Shown here: piece by piece, positions 13,107-24,361 of the stretch
Position numbering within the stretch: position 1 is the stretch's first letter
Layout of the letters: each line of letters begins with the position of its first letter
Source of the DNA: Tethya wilhelma
Lineage: Eukaryota > Porifera > Demospongiae > Tethyida > Tethyidae
NCBI GenBank assembly: GCA_964030475.1
Contig: CAXIPT010000001.1
Coordinates: 23,489,532 to 23,553,531 of the forward strand
Length of the DNA: 64,000 nucleotides
Direction: 5' to 3'
The notes under the pieces: generated by a model
The model's database searches: none
What the model saw: only the letters and a program-made list of their open reading frames with translations
Told to the model about the DNA's origin: nothing
Program-made: the position numbers and the translations under genes

Positions 13107-13557
13107 TGGAAGCTTTGGTGCACAACCATCATCAGTAAACCAATACAACTCTACTCTGGGAATAATGCTACATCTACAGCAACTAGAACTCACAGGAACA
13201 CTTCCACATAAAAAGGAGAAAAATAAGGAGTCAGAGTAGAAGTATCTCCATTTTTTTTGAGAAACCAAACAAAGAGAAAATTCCATCAGAGTCAAAAATT
13301 TCACATTTTTTGCAAGAGTAGTTAAAGTTATTAGATATGCATGTATATACACACTATAGACAGTTACACCTATTGATATCTAACAATAGTTCCAAAGCAT
13401 GCAATGTGCACAAAATTATTGATAGTAATACATGATATTCTCATGATTCCATGGGAGCAACCATAAAACCTACAAACATAATTTATCACTCTATGTAGAT
13501 GTAATGCAACAATGGGGGGAGCCTGAGTGATTGCGACGCATAGTGGGCTTAGAAATA
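13107..13557. other. 3' flank of the receptor pseudogene
   Basis: No gene or repeat is recognised here. The frames on the minus strand are antisense to 7TM sequence or are random. Confidence 0.35.
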
Positions 13558-14171
13558 CAGTCGAACCTCCAATAACGGACCCTCCCAACAGCAGACAACC
13601 TCTCTATAGCGGACAGTAGCTATGCTCCCGTACGAAATCCCCATTACTCAATACAAAAAAAACTCCCAACAAGGGACACTTCTTGATTCCGAACAACGGA
13701 CAAACTGCTGCTCCCGAACAAGTAATTATGATTGAAAAGTGCTTCTAATAGCGGACAAATAGGAAACCACACCCTCATTATTATCACGTGCATGCACATA
13801 TAATTTTGTAATGTCAGAGAAGGTGCGCACGATCAGCTTCTGGATCTTCTAAACGGCAGGAATTCTTGATGTCCTGGTGGAAAACAAGACCCTTGAGATG
13901 GTTGTTAACTGAGTAGTTGTCTCTCTCTTCATCAACACAGACTACAGATTGTCAATTCCATGATTATTTCCTCTCTGCCTAGGAATCCTGGCACTCTAGA
14001 TCTTCCATGGTACACTGCATACTGTGCATAGCTAAATATGTGCCAGAATGTCAAATAAAAGGTGTTTTAGGTGAAAAATAAAAAACCTCCTAACAGAGGA
14101 CAACCTCCGAACAGAGGACAAAAGCCATGCTCCAAAAGTGTCCCTTGTTCCCTTGTTCGGAGGTTTGACTT
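13558..14171. mobile_element. Pogo/mariner-like MITE with TA-flanked GTCGAACCTCC ends
   Basis: The left end is TA followed by cagtcgaacctcc; the right end is ggaggtttgactt. Short blocks of the form 'cggacaacctcc' recur inside, near 13600, 13690 and 14090. There is no transposase. A solo right end of the same family (gaaggttcgactg followed by TA) lies at 61045-61115, supporting a TA target duplication and a Tc1/mariner/pogo origin. Confidence 0.7.
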
Positions 14172-14477
14172 GAGCATTTCGAATTCTTGATCAAGAAAGC
14201 TTCACACAATATAATTATATCAAATCTAATATTGATTTTGAATAGGCATTTGTATGCCACACCTTCCACTTAATGCATTAGCATGCACATGATCAATTAT
14301 GTATGGGCTGCTTAAGTTTGATGATTAAACATGCATGGAACCTTAAGGTCGTCTCAATAGGCATCTATTGCTAGCTACTTAGTGTTTTATTTTATGCTCA
14401 ACATGTGCTCTCATGGATATATGAATATGGTCATAGCAGATGCGCTCACTTAATTCAGTCAAAAGCTATTATAATTA

Positions 14478-16190
14478 CAAGTAGTAAAAATTTCAAAAAA
14501 ATTAGTAGTGTAGGAATGGGCAGTGCAGTAAAAAGTAGTGGAACAAGGCGTGTCTCAATTTCGGCACATGACTACTTCATTTTTATTAATTGTTGATGCC
14601 TTGTAAGGATCCTATAAGTGTCATAAATGCAATGATTAGTACTATATATTATAGTTGCATAGCTTATTGCATTGGTTCAAATTTCTACTATAATTAGTAG
14701 GCTAAGCAGTGGAGCAAACTATAGCAAACAGGTAACTGGGCTGCCAGCCAAGAGTTGGGTATATAAAAAATGAAGCCGAAATTGAGACACGCCTTGTTCC
14801 ACTACTTTTTACTGCACTGCCCATTCCTACACTACTAATTTTTTTGAAATTTTTACTACTTGTTCATTCACTTTTTTCAACAAAACAGTGTGGAAACTAT
14901 ATAGAGACTGGTTAGTCCCTATAAAAAGTTTGAGTTGCAGCTAGCCTATAATGCACTTTGTTAGGAGACTACCAGAGACTGACTAGTCTGTACAAAAAGC
15001 TTGAGTAGTAGACCCTCATGCACTTCATAATGCTGGAAGAGGCTAATGGGTAATGCGCATGCGCATAATAATGCCACGTGGATAATGACCTCTGAACTCT
15101 ACCTACAAAGATGGCTGAATTGTAGTACATGAATTTATACACTAAGTTTCAAAGCTTTCTAGTTTTTGTTTAGGCTTATTTGTGATGAAAACGAGTATCA
15201 AGGAATGTAGTACCTATGAAAAGAACTTACTTTGTGCTGTCAAAGTTGGCTCAACACATTCTGGTTCTCTGGAACTCCTTATCAAGTAAGTCAGTTAGGA
15301 AGTACGTAAGTAAGTAAGTACGTTAGCAGAACAAAAATGGCACTATGGTGGCTTCCTACTAGCGCTCTCTACGAGTGCCGAGGAAAGTTTTTGTGAGTTT
15401 TAGGCCTTGCAGGCAATTGATAATATGTCAGTGAGAGCCTCTGAGCAAGTTTGAAGGTTTAATTTTGTTTTGCTAGATTTTTATGATCATAAACATTTTG
15501 TATTGTGTCTATGGGACATTCGGCCCATTCCTACTATACGTACTACCGTACGTATGATGAACATGCCAATGAGCATGGCCTGGGCTTAGACCTATGGTAT
15601 ACTCGTATATCATATGCATGATAGCTATTAGTGTGATGTATACAGCTAACAAGCCTAGTGCTTTTTGTGGGCTACAAAACAGTTATTTACACGTCTTTCC
15701 GTGTGTATGGAATAATGCCCTCGTGCGGTTACTAATATAGCCCTCGGACTTCGCGCTTGTACTATAATAGTAACCGCCCTCATGCATTATATTCCATACA
15801 GATATACCATAAAATACTGTCTACTAGAATCTGATCAGAAAACACACACACACAAGCTTTTTGTAGGGACTAACCAGTCTCTGATAGTCTCCACACTGCA
15901 TGTAGTGTTGAAAAAAGTGAATGAACAAGTAGTAAAAAAAATAAATAGTGTAGGAATGGGCAGTGCGGTAAAAAGCATTGGAATAAGGCATGTCTCAACT
16001 TCGGCACATGACTACTTCATTTTTTATGCCCAAAACTCTTGGCCGGCAGTCCAGTTTAAGTTGCCTGTCTAATTATATTATTGTTTACTCCACTACTTAG
16101 CCAACTGATTAGATTGAATCAATGCAACAATAAGCTATGGTACTACGTATAGTAGTACAGATTGTTGCATTTATGACACTGAGAATCCAT
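14478..16190. mobile_element. Second composite foldback transposon (B - A - palindrome - B)
   Basis: A full family B element (14478-14870) is followed by a family A arm (14870-15560) ending in the same cgtactaccgtacgtatgat terminus as 1897-1916 and 4813-4833. A short palindrome (15706-15803) follows, then a remnant of the opposite A arm (about 15855-15925) and a partial B element (15925-16190). It parallels 3837-6200 but has lost most of one arm. No coding sequence. Confidence 0.7.
15706..15803. repeat. Short palindrome with roughly 40 bp arms
   Basis: Bases 15706-15745 (tgtatggaataatgccctcg...) are inverted at 15762-15803, with about 16 bases between. It is a small foldback element or hairpin nested inside the composite transposon. 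Confidence 0.6.
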
Positions 16191-16199
16191 ATTAGAGTT

Positions 16200-17020
16200 T
16201 GGCTATTATACCTATCTATCAGTCCTTAGGTAATAGGAGGGGCTCATTTGTATGGTTGACTAAAACGCTTTTTTGGATGAGAAACTTACCTTAGTACTTC
16301 TGGACTGGCCAGGGCCCACGAGACTACTTTTTGGAGGTTAATTCTCTCAAATTGCGAAATTGGATAATCTCATGTAGCTAATTTTAGACTACATAGTATA
16401 TCCCTTTTGCTTGATGAATCAGCAAATTGGCATTTCTGGTTATGATCGCTCTCCAAATTCACGAAATTATGAACTCTTGAACCCTGTTGTGACGATTTTA
16501 GTCACTGGTTTACGTCATGCAATTCCGAGTGAATTCTGAGCGATCGAGCTCGAGAAGTACCTGCTGGCATCCATTGAAGGGGTGTGGCACGTGGTTGAGT
16601 TAGCAAGCACTATTGTTGCATGCACATATAGGAGTCACACACACACACTACTGTAAAACTCATATTTTTGAAAAAAATAAGTCGATGAAAGCAAACTTCG
16701 AAGTTTTTTCAAAGGCGAACCACTAAATCCATTATAGATCAGAGTGCCGACCACTTCAAAATCCACTGTGGGATATATCTGGTGCTGACATGCTGACAAT
16801 GAATAAATTCATGGACCAAAGTGATGATGTATTTAAGAAAATTTTGAATTTAGAGTTTGTGCAATTTTACAACAAATTCCAAGCAAAAGGGTATTTATTG
16901 GTTAGATACATGTATTCAAATTGATGTATTGAAACCATGTTATCATTATCAATCTTAAGTATGTTGTTATGATTTTATATACCTACATGTATGTCAATGT
17001 ATACTAGCTAATACTTATGG
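16200..17020. other. Intergenic, nothing recognised
   Basis: There is no open frame of note, no inverted repeat and no RNA gene. A short (CA)n tract lies near 16635-16650. Confidence 0.35.
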
Positions 17021-18200
17021 TACTTCTTAAAACAGCCAGTTTTGCAAAGTCTCATACAACACTCCACAACCGTAGGTGGTGAATTTGGGCTTCTCTCTTC
17101 TATCCAGCTGACATTGGCGGCATCTACCCCTCTTCAGTCCTGGAATCTCTTTCACCTTCCTCACATAGCAAACTCTTTCACTGCTGGCCGTATCCACCCA
17201 CTCAGTATCAGCAACTCTAACATCTCTACTTCATCTAGTAAGCAATGCACTAACTCCAGATGAAAAGCTAGGTCATCTTTTGGTTTAATACCATGTTTAT
17301 GTTTGTACAATAATTATATATGTAGGCATTATTCACAGCTATGTTAAACAACCTATTATGCCGGAATACGCATCCAGTACCTTTTAGACTTTCTGTCAAA
17401 ATCATAGTTTTTTTCCAAGCTGGTTTGTTTTATCTTCAGCACACATGTATATATTTGTTATAGCAGGGTAAAATTGGGGGAACACTTTGTTTTTGAAGCA
17501 CTCCTTCAGCTAGGATGAAGGTGAGCTACAGGTGTGTGCATATGTTCTGGAAACACATTTGTAACAAATTTCACTACTTTACGATCATGAAACACATAGT
17601 AACACAAACTCACCCACAGTATATGTAACATCTCTGAGTATTGGTTTGATACCACTTAAGCTAATGGGAGGAAAGCCCAACGCTTTTTCTTCAATGGTTC
17701 CTGCAAAGTAAATGTTATCTCTAGCTAGTTCTCCTCCCACTTGTGAAGTAATTATCACAGTATATAACATGATTTAAACCACAAAAAGGCCGCGAGTCTA
17801 TAACTACCCTACCAATCCATGCTCAGACACCTTCTTTCCTGTGGTTAAACATGTTTTTCGACCCTCATACAATTGAAAATGACACAAATAACCACAACAT
17901 GAACACGAGCAACACCAGATCTTAAACCCCTTCTAGATTGATTTTTTGGGCATAGCCCCCAACACATCCTTTGTACTTTACCATTGATTCAAGCTCTTGT
18001 CCTGGATTGTATATAGGCATTCAAAAATGTTCTGTTAAGCAGATCAATCACAGGCTTAACTTTATGAGCAATCCCCCCCATAGCTGGTATGCTCTCATTA
18101 TCTACCCCATGCAAATTACACCACAAAGCCCAGAATCTAGTGGAAGTTATGCAACCATGGGATACCCATAAATTTGTCCCTACTCCAGTAATTATAATTT
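17020..18200 (-). pseudogene. PiggyBac-type transposase, decayed
   Basis: PiggyBac transposases cut and paste DNA at TTAA sites. Read on the minus strand from about 18170 to 17020, broken frames give family hallmarks in order. These are a PGQELESMVKYKG block (about 18000-17950), a GFKIWC-like block, a VIYCDNYFTSGR block (about 17775-17730) running into a GTIEEKALGFPP block (about 17700-17660), and a C-terminal CRQC...YGC zinc-binding segment (about 17125-17050). The longest uninterrupted piece is 17585-17770. Frameshifts and stops separate the blocks, so it is inactive. Terminal repeats were not located. Assignment rests on motif order and is an inference from reading, not from a search. Confidence 0.55.
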
Positions 18201-18830
18201 ATTACTCCTAGGCAATTTATGGATTCCCATCAATAGTATATATGTCTAAGAATGTCCAGATTTCAGCAGTTGTTGTGTTCACCCAATTTGACTCGCTTTT
18301 GAAACGCATACTAGGCCTATTAGTTTCAGTGGCCAGCAAACTGCACAAACTGCTTAGCCATATACTAACTGTAAATTAGCATTACTTTAGGTAGGATCTA
18401 GATTATTCGTAGGATTTTCCCAAAGCGCCTGGAAATTTTGGGGTAACCACGCCCACTTTTGCATCACGTGAGAAAATTATTAATAGTTATTCATGCGATC
18501 GCACAGGCGATGGGATCGTGTTCTGTATTTTTTTCAGCTTTTCCCCCAATCTTATGTAAAATTTCACTCTTGAAAGTGAATTTAAAGTCTTATTAGCTTA
18601 TATTTTATTTATTTCAAGCATAATTCATTGAACTGCGCTTGCTGATTTTACGTGCAATGACATCATTATTTTCTGAGCCAGGGGGGTGCTTGAGCACCCT
18701 GAGCACCATGCTGGATACGCCACTGAGAGTTCCGGGATACTTACAGTCCTTCCTCTCATGCCTGCTTCCTCCTCTTAGGGTTGGCATCTCACCTTCGAAG
18801 TCGTCATCCGAGCTATTGATGACACAAAAA
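18200..18830. other. Intergenic, nothing recognised
   Basis: AT-rich sequence without a convincing frame. A segment at 18676-18790 has higher GC and a repetitive feel (gagcaccctgagcacc) but no match within the window. Confidence 0.3.
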
Positions 18831-18831
18831 T

Positions 18832-18985
18832 TAGGGATTCATGATAAATCATAACAATATTTATGACCCACAACCTAGGGGATCTGGACCAAAACGAGGA
18901 AGTTATAACGATATTCATGACTCGAAAACCTAGGGATCTGAAAAAAAATGAGAAGTCAATAATGATTTTTATGACCTAAACAGGT
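18832..18985. repeat. Degenerate tandem repeat, unit about 60 bp
   Basis: The phrase 'aacctaggggatctg' with a following 'aatatttatgac' recurs about two and a half times with drift. It is an old minisatellite. Confidence 0.5.
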
Positions 18986-19076
18986 AACAATATCTACATC
19001 ATAACTCAACCACACGCCTTCAGTTACCTCTCAAGCTCAATCGCCCATATGGCACGCCAAGTGTAACAAAAATCCC

Positions 19077-19195
19077 GGACGTCTTGACATGAGTCGTGAC
19101 AACTTCAAGACGTCTTGACATGAGTCATAATGTCTTCAACAATCTCAAGACATCTAGACATGAGTCGTGACGTCTTCAATAAACAATTGAAGACA
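19077..19195. repeat. Short minisatellite of cgtcttgacatgagtcgtga units
   Basis: Three to four imperfect copies of a roughly 32-35 bp unit containing 'tcttgacatgagtcgtgac' stand in tandem. Each unit also contains a weak dyad (gacgtc / aagacgtc). Confidence 0.6.
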
Positions 19196-20680
19196 TCTAT
19201 TTATATATATATAAGCATAATCGCACCTTGCCAGCCAGACAGGGTTCGTGATCTCTTGGTATACAGCACTCTGATAGTTCAAGCTAGCGCAGCCTATTAC
19301 ACAGTATGTTTCCAAAAAGCCACTCCTAAGGCTATGCTACAAATCAAACTTACAACCTACCAATTCATGACCTCATATTTAGCAACCCTAATTACCCATC
19401 TACATGTACAGAAGACTCAATAGCCATATTGACACTTAATTCACACAGCCCACCTACAATAGCATAACAAATAACCTCACCACTATATAATATGACACAA
19501 AGAATGGCAACTCATGCTAAATCTACACCCAAACAGGCAGTTCAAAGTAGTGGACTATCTATTTAGAGAAATTGAATTTGTTTCCCCATAGGTATCAACC
19601 GACAGCACACTTGTAAACGCGCCAAGAAACAACATGCCCAATTAAACCTGTGGATAACTATCTTAAAGCTGAGCTGGATGCTAGATGGATAGTTGGCCCC
19701 TTAATTGAGGACACTTCCATCCATGTAAGCAGGTACGGTATCATCCCTACAAGCCTCTATCCACTCAGCAAACTAGTTGACCTGCTTCGAAGACAATGAT
19801 CAGGACTCTGTTGATTTTCCAGCAATTGATGCGGAATTTTTAAGCATTTTGTCTCAAGTTGATGGCTCTTCATGCAGTTCAACGTATGTTGGTTGATAAG
19901 GTGAACAGCCAGCCTACGCAAAAGCCTTCATACCACGATATGGGAACTCCATCTGCCATTCAAGGTAAACGTTCCTACGCCTCTCCAAAGAGTATAGAAG
20001 CCGTCGAGAAAGCTCAGAAAAGTAGTATCCCCCTAAAAACACAAAACCAGACGGAGTACATCGTTCGAATTTGGACTGATTGGGACATTAACAGAAATGC
20101 GAAGCTTCTTTCTGGTGAACAACCTTTCAGCTCTAACATATTTGTGCTTTATAACAGTGGCTGAAATAAATTTTTGGCTATCACGGTTTGTCTTGGAAGT
20201 ACGAAAAAAAGATGGCAACCCATATTATCCAGACAGTTTGTACAATTTGGTTTGTGGTTTGCAGCGAGAGCTATAAAACAATGAACGAGCGGATGTCAAG
20301 CTTTTTGACAAAACTACATTTCATGACTTTGTCGGTACACTTGATGGTGAAATGAAACGGTTAAATGCTACAGACAAATACATCAACAAAAAACAAGCAC
20401 AACCAATTACAATTTACCAAGAGGAGCATCTCTGGGAAGTTGGATTGCTAGGTGACCACAATCCTAGCTCCCTTATGAATACCATTGTCTATTAAATTGG
20501 CTTCTTTTTTGCCTTAAGAAGTGGCCAAGAACATAGACGCTTAAGACATAAACCATCCCAGATTCAACTTTTTGAGCCACCTGGAGGCAGTTGGTTTATC
20601 GTGAGGATGTCTCAAAAACTAACCAAGGTGGCATCAAAAGCAGGAAGAAAACACCTAAAGAGATATATCAATACGCCAAC

Positions 20681-21368
20681 TCTGAAGGCCCGGGTCACCT
20701 TGAAAATGATTGAAATTTTGCCTGAATTAAAATTCAGATTTACAGAATATCAAATAGCTTTTCCTAATTTCTTTGCTATACAACAAATTTTTGGCCTTTC
20801 GTCTTCATGTTACCAAAATCTCATTCCAAAATATTGAGTATTCATGTAAATAATGATCGGTCGAAACACCTTAAACTATGAATAATTAATTAGGCGGAAA
20901 CCTTAGAAGGTTGCTATGGCAACCAAACTTTTTCAGGAGATAACTATTATCATGAACCTCTATAAACTCAATTGGCGTTACTGCTGATCGTATTGTTGAT
21001 AAGATATAGCCGAGGAGAGAACGGCAGGTGTGCATTATATGGAAAAGGCTGCATGTCTTTCATCCAGATCAGTATTTCTGAACCCCAATTAAGATTTAGG
21101 CATAATGATATTGATGAAAAATATATTTATACAAAAAATGGTTACCTTAGCCACAGGGGAACATTTCCGCCTAATTAATTATTCATTTTTTGCTGATTCA
21201 GCAAGTATGGAACAGTCACATGACCAACTTTTGACTTAAAGATGTTTGAAATATCCCCAAGATTCTATACCTACGTTTCCATGGTTACTAATTAGTTAGT
21301 AAGTTATGACCATTCCGAATATTGATGAGATTATTTTACTAAGGTATGCTGTTGACCCAGGCCTTAAG
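20681..21368. mobile_element. Non-autonomous transposon inserted in the recombinase
   Basis: The left end ctgaaggcccgggtcacc (20682-20699) is inverted at 21351-21368 (gttgacccaggccttaag). The flanking coding sequence continues across the insertion in the family's expected order (YQYAN-like, then NPDRCFVRLYKLYNSKCP). That marks the boundaries well. It is itself interrupted by the MITE at 20879-21185. Confidence 0.65.
20879..21185. mobile_element. MITE nested inside a nested transposon
   Basis: Terminal inverted repeats are perfect over 21 bp: tgaataattaattaggcgga at 20879 and its complement ending at 21185. Length is 307 bp. No coding sequence. The target duplication is not obvious. Confidence 0.75.
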
Positions 21369-21879
21369 TACACAGAGAATGAGCAGAATCCAGATAGATG
21401 CTTTGTCAGACTCTACAAACTGTACAATTCTAAATGTCCTGTTGACAGACCTGATGGTGCATTTTATCTGACCCTACTTGCTAAACCAAAACCGAATGTA
21501 TCAGTGCCGCGGGTTCTCAAGAACACCTCTAGGACACAATTCTCTCTCAAAAGTGGTCACTAATCTGATGAAAGAAGGTTTAGATGGTCATTACACTAAC
21601 CATTCACTGAGGGTGTCAGCAGCCACTCGACTGTTTGATGCAGAGATTGATGAGCAACTCATAATGAGCAGGACTAGACATAGTAGCACAGATGGAGTTC
21701 GTGCATATAAGCGAGCTTCGACCAAGCTCAAAGAAATTACTTCAGATGTTCTCAATCGTAGCAAACCTCTCCCAAGGAGTGTGGAATCTACTGAGGTGAT
21801 GTCAGGCCCTGAAAATGTTGAATCACATTTGCCTATACTTAAGCGTCGCTGTTTGGAGGCCCTCGATAATACAGCTTAA

Positions 21880-22320
21880 TTCTCCTAGTTTCCAGATCAC
21901 CGGAGGAAGTAATATTACCACAAACATCAATTCTAAGTGAGTCATTTTGTAAAATACTGTTGTTACATGTGTCACAGTACAATCATCTTATCTCTTTTTT
22001 GTGTGTATTTTGCTTCAAATTTGGTTTATTGCTTTTTTCAAGTTGTTTTTTTTTCTGTGTGAACTGGACATTTATTGTGTGGCTGTATTTAGACATGTTT
22101 GTAGTTTTGATTTGAACACGAAGACATGATTTGTTAATCATATTCACTCTATGTAGAGAGACCTCTCAGTAGGTATCTAATCCAGTTAGAGACTTGCTGA
22201 GAGGTCTCTAACCCACGTAAGAAACCTCATTAAACAGTACCACATCAAAGGTTAAATATTCAAAAAAAATTAATTTCTAAGTGTAAATAGAAATACGGTA
22301 AGTCTTCGTGCATATGCAAT
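21880..22320. other. Downstream flank of the recombinase
   Basis: AT-rich sequence without a gene. A small dyad, 'gagacctctcagtaggtatc' with 'gctgagaggtctct' (about 22158-22211), is the only structure seen. Confidence 0.35.
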
Positions 22321-22488
22321 ATGGAGGCTGATATTCCTGAGGACAGTATTTTGGATCTTGCCATCCATTATGCTATCAATGAAGCATATCCATCCAAAGG
22401 TTTAACCAAGGACAAGAAGAGGGCTGTACGAAAGCGAGCAGTAGAGAATGGTGAAGTATTTTTAGAGCAAACTATTGACTTGAGATAG
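22321..22488 (+). CDS. Short hypothetical protein, 55 residues
   Basis: An ATG at 22321 opens a frame to TAG at 22486-22488. The protein is acidic at its N-terminus (MEADIPEDSI) and basic in the middle (KDKKRAVRKRA). It has the look of a small N-terminal exon or a truncated transposon protein, since a dispersed repeat begins about 130 bases later. No family was recognised. Confidence 0.3.
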   Translation: MEADIPEDSILDLAIHYAINEAYPSKGLTKDKKRAVRKRAVENGEVFLEQTIDLR

Positions 22489-22619
22489 TGTTGTCGTTAT
22501 GATGCTCACATTTGGCCTGGGTTGCACGTGGGGGTCCTGAAAAATTGGTTTTGGGGGTCTACATTTTGCGTGACAGGCCGCCATATGGAGAAGGCGCTTT
22601 TCGCTTTGTATCTAGCTAC

Positions 22620-22935
22620 TATATGAGAGATACAAAAAACTGATAGCAAAAGAGATTGAAAACAAAGAAACCAAGTTTATTCGTTCAAGATTCAGCTTCT
22701 GAAAGCGAGCAAGAAGAAGAAGAAGAAGAATTAAGATGGAGGTTTGGCATATTTTAGTTTGTTACTCTAGCGATGGTTTTAGGCCATGTGTTTGGGCTCA
22801 TTAGAAAGAGAAAGAGCTAAATAACAGCTTAAGAAGCCTTTTAGTGCCAAGCGCTCAGTTTTTGCAAAGTTATTTGCGTGAATATTTGTATTGCGCTAAT
22901 GAGCCATCCGTGCCATTCCTAGGTCAAATAGAAAT
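22620..22935. repeat. Dispersed repeat C, inverted copy at 34364-34700
   Basis: Shared blocks include 'agatggaggtttggcat', 'attagcgcaatac' (as complement) and 'ttcagcttctgaaagcgagc'. The two copies are 11 kb apart in opposite orientation. No coding potential was assigned. Confidence 0.65.
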
Positions 22936-23757
22936 AAACGTAAAATAAATAAAAATCCCATGAGTGACTCATGGGACTGATTTACGTTCTCTTTAAGTGA
23001 CGTAAATCCCCTTAAAGATATGAATGGACCAAACTAATACATGGGAATGATTTACGTCAATCACATTTCTGAGTAAGCCCCCTTTAATTTGATCCTAATT
23101 ACCTATGAATATCATTAAATGAAATTGACGTAAATCCTCCCCATGTATATAGAGTGCCCAACAAAAATCCACCAGCTAGTTAATTACTCTCTGGGGTGCC
23201 CCTGTGATCAACACAATTGTGACGTAAAACCTTCCCATGTAAGACACAAAGATTAAACAACTACACAAAGGAAGCCATGTTAGACCTTAGAGGATGCTCC
23301 CTTAAGGTTTCCATTAATGGCAATGAATACCATTATGCAAGATTGACGTAAATCCTCCCCATGTATATAGTACATGTGTGATATAACTATCCACCAGTTA
23401 ACTACGCTCTGAGATGCCCCTGTAATCAACACAAATGTGACGTAAAACGGCCACAAAGGGCAGTGAACTACCTGATGGCTTAAATTTTCCGCAAAATTCA
23501 AATTGTGGTTAGTAAAACTGCCTTACATCAAATGCTCAATAAAACTTGATAAACATTGGTAAATACAATTAATCCAAGAGCATAAATACAGTTCACATAA
23601 TATATGAATTTATAACATTATGATATTCTGAATCAAAGCATGGCCCAGGAGTGATTTAGTGGAATCAAGTCGTGATTAAAATATAGCACAGTGGTTATCA
23701 TAGTAAGGTGATTATGTGTGATGTACATGGATTATAATATACACATGATATTGTTAT

Positions 23758-24346
23758 TAAGCCTCGGCGCGTGCGTAGCACGTGCAGAGGGTTACGGTAG
23801 TCGTTTTGTGTGTGTGTGTGTATGTCTGTCTGTTACTAGATTATCTGAAGAATGACAGCTCTATGGTCCAAATGAAAGGTACTTACGTTCATAGATCGAA
23901 ATTATCTAGAAATTTGTTGTGTAGAATCTTGCAAAACGCTGTAGTTTCTGAGATTTGAGGCTTTTGTGCTTCTCTGAGCGCTTAGCTTCGAAACCGCACC
24001 CATTGATCACGCCCCGTGTAGTGTGCGTTATCTAGAAACAATACAGCTTGAATCATGGACTGGAGTTTGGCAGGCTGGCTTAGCCTGCTGCTTGGAGAGT
24101 ACAGGTAAGTAACTCAATGATTGCAAGTTGAATTAATATAGCTTTGTGTAGAAGTATCTCGAGCTGAGCATTAAAGTGTGAGTACTAAGTACTACAAGCA
24201 TCAAAAGTATTCTAAAACAGCGGTTTATAACTAGGTTAACCACAGGTCAATTGCAGCAGGCCTGAATTTGCTAGGCCGCTGACACCTCTCAGTGGACCGT
24301 GCTTGTCATATGTCATGCATACATGTGAGTGCGCCGAGGCTTATGC
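23758..24346. mobile_element. Dispersed element D (AGCCTCGGCGCG ends)
   Basis: It starts ttaagcctcggcgcgtgc and ends gcgccgaggcttatgcac, an inverted pair. It carries a (TG)n tract with 'tatgtctgtctgtt' near 23808. A second copy in the opposite orientation is at 32811-33714. Confidence 0.6.
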
Positions 24347-24361
24347 ACCTTGGTGCTTTCA

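Larger units (their letters stand above)
19859..21879 (+). pseudogene. Crypton-type tyrosine recombinase (DUF3504), broken by nested insertion
   Basis: DUF3504 proteins are tyrosine recombinases of Crypton DNA transposons, and of animal genes derived from them. The first frame (19859-20164) holds the N-terminal helical part. The core continues in other frames at about 20168-20680 and includes an ALRSGQEHRRL catalytic-arginine block. The C-terminal catalytic part is at 21385-21879, with HSLR (about 21601-21612), a later His (RTRH) and the nucleophile Tyr in AYKR. So the R...HxxR...H...Y set is present, but it is scattered over several frames. A 690 bp element (20681-21368) interrupts it, and there is another frameshift near 21500. 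It is not functional as it stands. Confidence 0.75.

Noticed and set aside
17971..18171. Plus-strand frame of 66 codons
   Set aside because: It is antisense to the piggyBac transposase relic, which explains the sequence better.
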